A program made the position numbers and the translations under genes. Source: Agrobacterium fabrum (GTDB taxonomy: Bacteria > Pseudomonadota > Alphaproteobacteria > Rhizobiales > Rhizobiaceae). From it: a stretch of DNA of 12,984 nt. The notes beneath the pieces were generated by a model. The model was not told the origin of the DNA. It ran no database searches and was given only the letters and a program-made list of their open reading frames with translations. How positions within the stretch are numbered: the stretch's first letter is position 1; every line of letters starts with the position of its first letter. Below, piece by piece: positions 6,899 to 12,984 of this stretch. The stretch covers positions 1 through 12,984 of the forward strand of contig QFOL01000096.1 of the NCBI GenBank assembly GCA_003241215.1, read 5' to 3'.

Positions 6899-8638
6899 AT
6901 GCCAGATATCCATTCCCTGCTTCCCCGCTTCCTCAAGGATCGCAAGGGCAACATCGCCATTTCGGCGGGGCTCACCGCACCGCTTTTCATCGGCATATTG
7001 GCGCTCGGCGTCGACTACGGTTACCTGACGCTGCAGAAACGGCAATTGCAGCAGACCGCCGATCTCGCAGCCATATCGGCGGCAGCCAACGCCACCGATG
7101 CCGAAAAGGCGGTTCAGCAATATTTCGCCCTCAACGGCATGGATCTCGGCGTCAGGACGGCGCAGGGTCTTTTGACCGAAAAGGGCCTGCAACCCTTCGA
7201 CCCGCTGAATGAATTCGCCAACAGCAAGGGTTATGCTGAGGTCATCAAGGGTCATTACGAGCCGGATGCGACGGTCCCGGTCGGCCAGCGTTTCGTCGAT
7301 AACGCCCTGCCCACCAATGCGATAAAGGTGAACATCGTCGAACAGGGGCAGATATTCTTCGCCTCCGCCTTCACCAAACCGCCAAAGGTCTCGGCGGTCG
7401 GAACGGCCTCGTCCCAGAGGATCGCGGCATTTTCGGTCGGCTCGCGGCTCGCCAGCCTCGATGAGGGAATTCTCAACAGCCTGCTCGGCGGTCTGCTGGG
7501 CACCACGGTGTCGTTGAAAGTCATGGATTATCAGGCGCTTCTCGCCGCCGATGTCAATGCGCTGAAGATCGTCGAGGCGCTGGCCATCGATCTCAACCTC
7601 ACCGCCGGCACCTATAAGGATGTGTTGAAGACGGAAATCAGCTACGGCAAATTCCTCGACGTGCTGACAAAAACCACGGGACTGCAGCCGGCGGTCGTCA
7701 ACATTTTGAATACGCTGCAAAAAACCGTCAACAAGAGCAACGTCAAGATCAAGCTCGAGGAAATCCTCAATCTCGGACCGTTCTCCGACAAGCTGATCGG
7801 CACGGGCGAAAACCTCAAGGTCACCGCCGGCGTCTTCGATCTCATCAATGCCGCCGCCGTCGCGGGCAACGGCGGCAACCAGCTGGGGCTTAATATCAAC
7901 GCCAATCTTCTCGGTCTCGCCTCGGTCAAGGCAACACTCGCCATCGGTGAACCGCCGGTCGAAACGCCGTCGCTCGCCGTCGGTGGTCAGGGCACCGTGG
8001 TGCGCACCGCACAGACCCGTCTTGCGGTCAGTGTCGTGGTGGACGGGCTGCAGGCCATTGCCGGCCTCAAGGTCAATCTCCCGCTTTACGTGGAAGTCGC
8101 CCATGCCGAAGCGCGACTTGCCGATATTCGCTGCACGGGCGGCGGACAGGGCACCGTCGATGTCGAGGTCGTTCCCGGCGTCGTCGAAATCGCCCTTGGC
8201 AATGTCGATACCACGGCCTTCGCCAATTTCGGCAGGGACCCGCGCGTCACAAAGGCCGCAATCGTGGATTCGGCGCTGCTCGCCATCAATGGTAGCGCCC
8301 TTATCAACGCCACCAACATGACGAAGACCAAGTTGACCTTCACGCAGTCCGATATTACCCAGGCGAAGATCAAGAGTGTCTCCACCAAGGACACCGTCAC
8401 CACGCTTGTCAGTTCACTGCTGAAGAACCTCAACCTGGATATCAGGCTGCTCTTCCTCAATCTGGATCTCGGAGGTCTGGCGGGCATTCAGTCGGCGCTT
8501 GCCAACACGCTTGCGGCAGTCACCGCTCCGGTCGATCAGCTGCTCTACAATGTACTTCTGGTCCTCGGCGTCAAGATCGGCGAAGCCGATGTGCGGGTCA
8601 CGGACGTTCGCTGCCAGCAGCCGGCGCTGGTGCAATAA
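6899..8638 (+). CDS. TadG-like protein with Flp pilus-assembly N-terminus and DUF2134-like body
   Basis: A 579-residue protein. Residues 13-65 form the TadG N-terminal motif: RKGNIAISAGLTAPLF, one membrane helix (about 21-41), then YLTLQKRQLQQTADLAAISA. Unlike the TadE-like partner it lacks the +5 Glu, so it is probably membrane-anchored without cleavage. The long extracytoplasmic part is rich in Leu/Val/Gly/Asn and resembles DUF2134 TadG-like proteins. It has only two cysteines, Cys412 (ADIRC) and Cys572 (TDVRC), in similar settings, probably a disulfide. The frame is open from 6629, but those residues overlap tadE in another frame; ATG 6899 has GGAGGA at 6886-6891 with good spacing. It starts one base after the tadE stop, so the two are surely co-translated. 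A strong terminator follows 17 bases after the stop. Confidence 0.85.
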   Translation: MPDIHSLLPRFLKDRKGNIAISAGLTAPLFIGILALGVDYGYLTLQKRQLQQTADLAAISAAANATDAEKAVQQYFALNGMDLGVRTAQGLLTEKGLQPFDPLNEFANSKGYAEVIKGHYEPDATVPVGQRFVDNALPTNAIKVNIVEQGQIFFASAFTKPPKVSAVGTASSQRIAAFSVGSRLASLDEGILNSLLGGLLGTTVSLKVMDYQALLAADVNALKIVEALAIDLNLTAGTYKDVLKTEISYGKFLDVLTKTTGLQPAVVNILNTLQKTVNKSNVKIKLEEILNLGPFSDKLIGTGENLKVTAGVFDLINAAAVAGNGGNQLGLNINANLLGLASVKATLAIGEPPVETPSLAVGGQGTVVRTAQTRLAVSVVVDGLQAIAGLKVNLPLYVEVAHAEARLADIRCTGGGQGTVDVEVVPGVVEIALGNVDTTAFANFGRDPRVTKAAIVDSALLAINGSALINATNMTKTKLTFTQSDITQAKIKSVSTKDTVTTLVSSLLKNLNLDIRLLFLNLDLGGLAGIQSALANTLAAVTAPVDQLLYNVLLVLGVKIGEADVRVTDVRCQQPALVQ

Positions 8639-8654
8639 TTCAGCACCGCGCATG

Positions 8655-8691
8655 AAAAAGCCGCCGGATGGTCTCCCGGCGGCTTTTTTTT
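8655..8691. terminator. bidirectional rho-independent terminator between tadG-like gene and DAHP synthase gene
   Basis: Perfect 8-base stem GCCGCCGG (8660-8667) and CCGGCGGC (8676-8683) with an 8-base loop. It is followed by eight T (8684-8691) and preceded by five A (8655-8659), so it can stop transcription from both converging genes. Confidence 0.92.
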
Positions 8692-8706
8692 GTTTAAGGC
8701 TTCATA

Positions 8707-10083
8707 TCACGCGTTGGCGATTGCCAGACGCTTCTCATCGCGGCCGCTCTTCATGCGCTCGGACAGCAGGAACGCCAGTTCCAGCGCCTGATCGGCATTG
8801 AGACGCGGATCGCAATGGGTGTGGTAACGGTCGGACAGCGAATCCGCCGTCACGGCGCGCGCACCGCCCGTGCATTCCGTCACGTCCTTGCCGGTCATCT
8901 CGATATGGATGCCGCCCGGATGCGTGCCTTCGGCGCGGTGGATCTGGAAGAAGCTTTCGACTTCCGACAGGATGCGCTCGAACGGACGCGTCTTGTAGTG
9001 GTTGAGCGTGATCGTGTTGCCATGCATCGGATCGCAGGACCAGACGACCTTGCGGCCTTCCTTCTCGACAGCGCGGATGAGCTTCGGCAGGCTGTCCGCC
9101 ACCTTGTCATGGCCGAAGCGGCAAATCAGCGTCAGGCGACCGGCCTCGTTCGCCGGGTTCAGCGCATCGATCAGCTCGATCAGATTGTCGGGCGTCAGCG
9201 ACGGGCCGCATTTCAGGCCGATCGGGTTCTTGATGCCACGGAAATACTCCACATGCGCATGGTCGAGCTGGCGCGTGCGGTCGCCGATCCAGATCATGTG
9301 GCCGGACGTCGCATACCAGTCGCCCGAGGTGGAATCGACGCGGGTAAGCGCCTCTTCGTAACCGAGAAGCAGCGCCTCATGGCTGGTGAAGAAGTCGGTC
9401 TCGCGCAGGCTCGGATTGCTTTCCGCCGTGATACCGATCGCCTTCATGAAATCCATGGTTTCGGAAATGCGGTCGGCCAGCTTGCGGTAACGGTCGGCCT
9501 GCGGGCTGTCCTTGATGAAACCGAGCATCCACTGGTGAACGTTTTCAAGGTTGGCGTAACCGCCCATCGCGAAAGCACGCAGCAGGTTCAGCGTCGCCGC
9601 CGACTGGCGGTAGGCGTCAAGCTGGCGCTCCGGGTTCGGAATGCGCGAGGCCTCGTTGAATTCGATGCCGTTGATGATGTCGCCACGGTAAGACGGCAGC
9701 GTCACGCCATCCTGCGCTTCCACGTTGGAAGAGCGCGGCTTGGCGAACTGACCGGCAATACGGCCAACCTTCACGACGGGCAGCTGCGCGCCATAGGTCA
9801 GAACAACGGCCATCTGCAGGAAAGCGCGGAAGAAGTCGCGGATGTTATCCGCGCCATGCTCGAGGAAGCTTTCGGCGCAATCGCCGCCCTGCAGCAGGAA
9901 GGCGTTGCCTTCGGCCACATTGGCGAGCTGTTTTTTCAGGCGGCGGGCCTCACCGGCAAAAACCAGCGGCGGATAGGTCGCAAGCGTGGCTTCGGTCGCC
10001 GCAAGTGCTGCCGCATCAGGATATTCGGGAACCTGCTGGATCGGTTTCTGCCGCCAGCTGCCGGGGGTCCAATTCTGTGCCAT
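8707..10083 (-). CDS. aroG: class II 3-deoxy-D-arabino-heptulosonate-7-phosphate (DAHP) synthase
   Basis: A 458-residue class II (plant-like) DAHP synthase, which joins phosphoenolpyruvate and erythrose 4-phosphate in the first step of the shikimate pathway to aromatic amino acids. The metal ligands are Cys69 (QGGDCAESF), His354 (DPMHGNT), Glu395 (IHIEMTG) and Asp425 (THCDPRLN), with spacings close to those of Mycobacterium tuberculosis AroG (Cys87, His369, Glu411, Asp441). PEP-side residues lie in [14 protein letters not shown] (107-120) and KCGPSLTP (291-298). The enzyme is not related in sequence to the class I E. coli AroF/G/H; the symbol varies (aroF, aroG, aroA) between rhizobial annotations. 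AAGGGT about nine bases upstream is the ribosome binding site. The gene is preceded by a leader region of about 250 bases that separates it from gor and contains a hairpin. Confidence 0.96.
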   Translation of the reverse strand: MAQNWTPGSWRQKPIQQVPEYPDAAALAATEATLATYPPLVFAGEARRLKKQLANVAEGNAFLLQGGDCAESFLEHGADNIRDFFRAFLQMAVVLTYGAQLPVVKVGRIAGQFAKPRSSNVEAQDGVTLPSYRGDIINGIEFNEASRIPNPERQLDAYRQSAATLNLLRAFAMGGYANLENVHQWMLGFIKDSPQADRYRKLADRISETMDFMKAIGITAESNPSLRETDFFTSHEALLLGYEEALTRVDSTSGDWYATSGHMIWIGDRTRQLDHAHVEYFRGIKNPIGLKCGPSLTPDNLIELIDALNPANEAGRLTLICRFGHDKVADSLPKLIRAVEKEGRKVVWSCDPMHGNTITLNHYKTRPFERILSEVESFFQIHRAEGTHPGGIHIEMTGKDVTECTGGARAVTADSLSDRYHTHCDPRLNADQALELAFLLSERMKSGRDEKRLAIANA

Positions 10084-10102
10084 GTTCTTACCCTTTTCTC
10101 GA

Positions 10103-10122
10103 CCGCGCGACTGCCGCGCGAC
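10103..10122. repeat. short direct repeat in the DAHP synthase leader
   Basis: CCGCGCGAC occurs twice (10103-10111 and 10114-10122), separated by two bases, 20 bases ahead of the DAHP synthase start codon. On the minus-strand transcript, GCGCG and CGCGC can also pair to form a small hairpin close to the ribosome binding site. It may be chance in GC-rich DNA. Confidence 0.3.
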
Positions 10123-10253
10123 CGCCTCGAAAAATTGAGCGGCTTATAGCTCCAAGCACAGGCTTTGCATAGCCGATGTCAGGGGTAACAGGCTCATTCT
10201 GCCCGTTTTGGGCGCTCCAGACGCACAAAAGTCAATTCAAACGATTTAAGAAC

Positions 10254-10296
10254 ACCGCCGCCCTCCGAAAAACACCGGTTTTCCGGGAGCGGCGGC
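10254..10296 (-). terminator. imperfect GC-rich hairpin downstream of gor, terminator or attenuator
   Basis: On the minus strand, CCGCCGC (about 10288-10294) pairs with GCGGCGG (about 10255-10261). A GGAAAACCGG-containing loop lies between, and a short T-rich stretch TGTTCTT follows. The upper stem has mismatches. It lies 40 to 80 bases past the gor stop, so it may end gor transcription. It also lies downstream of a TATAAT, so it may be part of the DAHP synthase leader. Confidence 0.45.
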
Positions 10297-10310
10297 TAAA
10301 TTCGGCAAAG

Positions 10311-10316
10311 ATTATA
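10311..10316 (-). promoter_or_regulatory. TATAAT -10-like hexamer just after gor
   Basis: A perfect TATAAT read on the minus strand, 18 bases past the gor stop codon. The -35 position is weak (about three of six matches). If used, it would start a leader of about 220 bases that includes the hairpin at 10254-10296 before the DAHP synthase gene. A TTGACT -35-like hexamer (10230-10235, minus strand) is a second candidate but lacks a -10 partner. Confidence 0.3.
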
Positions 10317-10333
10317 TCACGCGCGCAACAGCG

Positions 10334-11722
10334 TTACACGCGCTCGCCATTCACCACGCGGTAGCTCGGCGAATACATCGTCACCAGTTCCTCGGCCGCC
10401 GTCGGATGAACCGCCATGGTGCGGTCGAAATCATCCTTGGTGCAACCGGCTTTCAGTGTGATGCCGAGAAGCTGCGCCATCTCCCCCGCCTCGTGGCCGA
10501 GGATATGCACGCCGACGACCTTGCGGTCGGCGGCATTGACGATCAGCTTCATGATCGTCTTTTCCTGGCGGCCGGACAGCATCGCTTTCATCGGCCGGAA
10601 CTGGGCGCGATAAACTTCCAATTCCGGATATTTCCTGCCCGCTTCCTCTTCCGAAAGACCGACGGTGCCGATTTCCGGCTGCGAGAACACCGCCGTCGCA
10701 ATCAGCTCGTGATCCGGCTTGGTCGGGTTGTTCTTGTATTCGGTCTCGATGAAGCACATGGCCTCGTGGATTGCCACCGGCGTCAGCTGTACCCGGTCGG
10801 TGACGTCACCCAGCGCGAAGATGTTCGGCACGTTCGTGCGCGAATAATCATCGACGATGATCGCGCCGCGCGCATCCACCTTTACACCGGCATTTTCCAG
10901 ACCAAGGCCCTTGGTGTTCGGATCGCGGCCAAGCGCCAGCATCACCAAGCCGACATGCAACGAGACGCCCTGCTTGGTGCGCGCCACGAAACCGTCGGCG
11001 CCGTCCTTGCTGACGTCCTCGATGATGTCTTCGAGAATGATGCGGATGCCCTTGGCCTCCATCGCCTCATGCAGGCCCTTGCGCATGTCGTGATCGAAGC
11101 GCGAGAGGATTTCCTTGCCGCGATAGATCAGCGTCGTCTCGACACCGAGACCATGGAAGATATTGGCGAATTCCACGGCGATATAACCGCCGCCTGCGAT
11201 CAGGATCGATTTCGGCAGTTCCTCCAGATTGAAGGCCTCGTTGGACGAGATCGTCAGCTCATGGCCGGGCAGCGCCCTGTGCTCGTTCGGCGTGCCGCCG
11301 ACGGCAATCACGATACGCTCGGCCGTGAAGGTCTCGCCGGTTTTTGTGAGCCTCACGGTATGAGCGTCGACCAGTTCCGCCCGGCTGTCGAAAATGTCGG
11401 CCTTGGCGTTTTCCAGACCCTTGCGGTAGAGCCCTTCCAGACGGGTGATTTCCTTGTCCTTCGCCGCGATCAGCTTCTTCCAGTCGAAACGGCGCTCGCC
11501 GACGCTCCAGCCGAAACCTTCGGAATCCTCGAAATGCTCGGGGAATTGCGAGGCGTAAACGAACAGCTTCTTCGGCACGCAGCCGCGGATGACGCAGGTG
11601 CCGCCATAACGATATTCTTCAGCAATCCCCACGCGCTTGCCGAGCGAGGCCGCCACGCGGCCGCTGCGCACGCCGCCCGAGCCGCCACCGATAACGAAAA
11701 GATCGTAGTCATAAGCTGTCAT
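10334..11722 (-). CDS. gor: glutathione-disulfide reductase
   Basis: A 462-residue flavoprotein that reduces oxidised glutathione with NADPH in the cytosol. The FAD motif GGGSGG is at 12-17. The redox disulfide is Cys43/Cys48 in GGTCVIRGCVPKK, the form found in plant and rhizobial glutathione reductases; E. coli has CVNVGC. The NADPH-binding segment IAGGGYIAVEFANI (175-188) is followed by IYRGKEILSRFD, whose Arg201 fits NADPH rather than NADH. The second FAD motif FALGDVTD is at 302-309, and the active-site pair His439/Glu444 lies in HPTAAEE. The frame is open to a TTG at 11728, but ATG 11722 has AGGGG eight bases ahead and is the better start. Mercuric reductase and dihydrolipoamide dehydrogenase are excluded by the active-site and C-terminal motifs. 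A possible -10 (TATATG, 11788-11793) lies upstream without a clear -35. Confidence 0.95.
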   Translation of the reverse strand: MTAYDYDLFVIGGGSGGVRSGRVAASLGKRVGIAEEYRYGGTCVIRGCVPKKLFVYASQFPEHFEDSEGFGWSVGERRFDWKKLIAAKDKEITRLEGLYRKGLENAKADIFDSRAELVDAHTVRLTKTGETFTAERIVIAVGGTPNEHRALPGHELTISSNEAFNLEELPKSILIAGGGYIAVEFANIFHGLGVETTLIYRGKEILSRFDHDMRKGLHEAMEAKGIRIILEDIIEDVSKDGADGFVARTKQGVSLHVGLVMLALGRDPNTKGLGLENAGVKVDARGAIIVDDYSRTNVPNIFALGDVTDRVQLTPVAIHEAMCFIETEYKNNPTKPDHELIATAVFSQPEIGTVGLSEEEAGRKYPELEVYRAQFRPMKAMLSGRQEKTIMKLIVNAADRKVVGVHILGHEAGEMAQLLGITLKAGCTKDDFDRTMAVHPTAAEELVTMYSPSYRVVNGERV

Positions 11723-11815
11723 AGTCAAAACCCCTGATCAAAACCACCTGTCATCGGCCTCAAGCCGGGCGGTGGCGCATTCACGGCACATATAGGTGCT
11801 GCGACGCACAAATGA

Positions 11816-11841
11816 AAAGCCCGGTCTTGGGACCGGGCTTT
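11816..11841. terminator. rho-independent terminator after the DUF2059 gene
   Basis: Perfect 11-base stem AAAGCCCGGTC (11816-11826) and GACCGGGCTTT (11831-11841) with loop TTGG. On the minus strand it is followed by TTTTCATTT, which suits termination of the rpiA-DUF2059 transcript ahead of gor. The plus-strand side is weaker (TTTGAATATTT). Confidence 0.88.
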
Positions 11842-11865
11842 GAATATTTCTGAAGATAGGCTTTT

Positions 11866-11937
11866 TGATTGAGCATCGGATACTCAGGAAACCGCATTAC
11901 ACTTTCCGGTCCGATGCTCAGCCTGTTCATTCAATCA
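11866..11937 (-). repeat. palindromic rhizobial-type repeat overlapping the DUF2059 stop codon
   Basis: TGAGCATCGGA (11870-11880) and TCCGATGCTCA (11910-11920) form a perfect 11-base inverted repeat. Inside it, GGAAA (11884-11892 region, read as AGGAAACCG on the plus strand) and TTTCC (11903-11907) form an inner stem around about eleven bases. An outer, alternative pair TGATTGA (11866-11872) and TCAATCA (11931-11937) overlaps the stop codon of the DUF2059 gene. Read on the minus strand, the order GAGCAT / GGAAAGTG / CGGTTTCC / ATGCTC recalls a dispersed palindrome I know from many Rhizobiales genomes, where the inner part is often CCGGAAAAGTG and GCGGTTTTCC. The family assignment is from memory. 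Confidence 0.65.
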
Positions 11938-12504
11938 GGGCTTGGGAGCCGCCGGAGCGCCGCCCGTGGCGTTCTGATCGGCCGGAAGCGGCTTAAGATC
12001 GGCGCCGGCAACCTTCTGCAGCTCAGACATGCTGGAAGCGTTGAGGTCGCGGTTGATGCCGGCGGCCCAGATGTCGGCGGCCTTCATCAGTTCGCGCGTG
12101 GCGATCGGGCCGTCCTTCAGGAGCTTCTTGCCAGCTTCGCTGCTGTAGAAGGTGGAAATGGCGTTCAGCTCTTCGACGGTGAAGGCGCGCGCATAGGTGA
12201 GCGCTGCTTCGCGCTCCAGATCGGCGCGGCGCGGCGCAAGCTCGAGAGCCTTGGCGTCAACGGTCTCGGTGATGGCATCCTGAACGTTCGGCGAAGCCTG
12301 AATGAGTTCGGCCTTCAGACGCTCGGCCAGTCCAGGCAGAATATCGTCGAAACGGTCGGTAACGCCGAGAGAGGTGATCGCCTGCCGTGCGGCGGCGATA
12401 TGCGCTTCGGAAATTTCCTGAGCGCGTGCGGCAGTACCGAACACGATGCCGGAAATGAGGATCGAAGCAGCGGCAGCTTTGCCCAGTCCCGCTAATTTGA
12501 CCAT
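11935..12504 (-). CDS. DUF2059 family secreted protein
   Basis: A 189-residue exported protein. Residues 1-28 form a signal peptide: Lys3 and Lys9, a hydrophobic core to about 23, and cleavage probably after ARA at 26-28 (GTAARAQE). The mature part is mostly helical. The region about 85-145, with YARAFTVEELNAISTFYSSE at 104-123 and GKKLL after it, is the DUF2059 signature, a domain of unknown function common in proteobacterial periplasmic proteins. The tail (170-189) is Pro/Ala-rich. AGGAGC lies about eight bases before the ATG. The start is only 16 bases after the rpiA stop codon, so the two genes are probably one transcript, ended by the terminator at 11816-11841. There is no evidence for a link in function with rpiA. 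Confidence 0.88.
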   Translation of the reverse strand: MVKLAGLGKAAAASILISGIVFGTAARAQEISEAHIAAARQAITSLGVTDRFDDILPGLAERLKAELIQASPNVQDAITETVDAKALELAPRRADLEREAALTYARAFTVEELNAISTFYSSEAGKKLLKDGPIATRELMKAADIWAAGINRDLNASSMSELQKVAGADLKPLPADQNATGGAPAAPKP

Positions 12505-12520
12505 GAAAATCTCGCTCCTG

Positions 12521-12984
12521 TTATACTGCCTGCATCACGCGGGCGCCTTCAGGGCCCGCGATAATGGCAAGCGATGCCAAATTTATGAAAAGTCCGTGCT
12601 CGACGACACCGGGAATCGTGTTCAGCTCGCGTGCTAGCGCTTCTGCATCAGGAATAGAAGCTTCAACTCACCCGACAGGCCGGACCGCGATGCCAGCTTT
12701 TCGATGGCGATGCGGGTCGCAACCTGGCCAAACGGATTGATCTCGATGGGCAGAGGAAAGGCGCCCAGCGTCTCCACAACCTTGCTCTGGTCGGCGATGA
12801 CGATCACGCGTGCGGATGCCGCCGCGACGATCTTCTCGCGCAGCAGTGCACCGCCGCCGCCCTTGACGAGCCGCAACGCGTGGTCAACCTCATCCGCACC
12901 GTCAATGGTCAGATCCAGTTCCGGCAATTCATCGAGAGATTTCAGCGGCACGCCAAGCTCGACGCACAGACGCGCGGTGCGCTC
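12521..12984 (-). pseudogene. rpiA: ribose-5-phosphate isomerase A, 5' end outside window, internally deleted and frameshifted
   Basis: RpiA interconverts ribose 5-phosphate and ribulose 5-phosphate in the pentose phosphate pathway. The window opens inside the gene ([11 protein letters not shown]...). The catalytic parts are intact: DGADEVD with its paired Asp residues, and [11 protein letters not shown] with the catalytic Glu. The frame reads through GLSGELKL and then ends after seven unrelated residues (LFLMQKR, stop 12634-12636). From 12655 another frame continues with [26 protein letters not shown] and [12 protein letters not shown] to a stop at 12521-12523, which is the normal RpiA end. 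The block that should lie between, with the TDxGxxxxD motif and about 23 codons, is absent. A net loss of about 67 bases would explain both the gap and the frame change. AAGCTT (HindIII) lies at the junction, 12658-12663. The product as read is unlikely to work. A sequence or assembly error is a serious alternative. Confidence 0.85.

Noticed and set aside
6857..8104. 415-codon frame antisense to the TadG-like gene
   Set aside because: Mirror of a GC-rich coding frame; no ribosome binding site, Asp/Gly/Arg-rich composition, and the sense gene has clear domain motifs.
8815..10149. 444-codon plus-strand frame opposite the DAHP synthase gene
   Set aside because: Antisense shadow of a strongly conserved enzyme; composition is Arg/Ala/His-rich with no motif.
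10176..10364. 62-codon plus-strand frame in the gap between the DAHP synthase gene and gor
   Set aside because: It crosses the hairpin and the gor stop, lacks a ribosome binding site, and has a basic random-looking product.
10406..11737. 443-codon plus-strand frame opposite gor
   Set aside because: Antisense shadow of glutathione reductase, with no independent support.
12634..12951. A complete 105-residue protein starting at GTG 12951
   Set aside because: This GTG is an internal Val of RpiA; the frame runs on to the window edge with conserved residues, and the stop comes from the frameshift.

Overview
The window reads as a GC-rich alphaproteobacterial chromosome segment, most likely from Rhizobiaceae and probably Agrobacterium or a close relative. 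The signs are an FnrN-type Fnr regulator, a class I PHA synthase, a class II DAHP synthase, a plant-like glutathione reductase active site, and two kinds of palindromic intergenic repeat that I recall as common in rhizobial genomes. I see no CRISPR array, tRNA, rRNA, transposase or phage gene. Most of the window is ordinary core genome; the interest is in small features between and inside the genes.

Left part (1-1998): an Fnr box lies at the very start, then fnrN on the plus strand. A very short minus-strand gene for a predicted secreted peptide (886-993) faces the fnrN end. A large inverted repeat follows (1190-1314), then a minus-strand lipoprotein gene (1424-1804) that is divergent from phaC.

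Middle (1998-8638), all plus strand: phaC (PHA synthase), sfsA, map (methionine aminopeptidase) and radC follow one another with gaps of 32, 31 and 14 bases. After a 137-base AT-rich leader come two genes of the Tad/Flp pilus-assembly type, a TadE-like pseudopilin and a TadG-like protein, separated by one base. A strong bidirectional terminator (8655-8691) closes this block.

Right part (8707-12984), all minus strand, so transcription runs toward low coordinates: the end of rpiA, a DUF2059 secreted protein, a terminator, gor (glutathione reductase), and a class II DAHP synthase with a long, structured leader. rpiA and the DUF2059 gene are 16 bases apart and look like one transcript.

The main anomaly is in rpiA: a conserved block of roughly 23 codons is missing and the reading frame is shifted, while the rest of the C-terminus is still present in another frame. 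It is either a true pseudogene or a sequence or assembly error, and a HindIII site sits exactly at the junction. Other points worth checking are the 35-residue secreted peptide, a patch of foreign-looking codons over the catalytic motif of radC, overlapping alternative hairpins in the tadE leader, and a possible attenuator ahead of the DAHP synthase gene.
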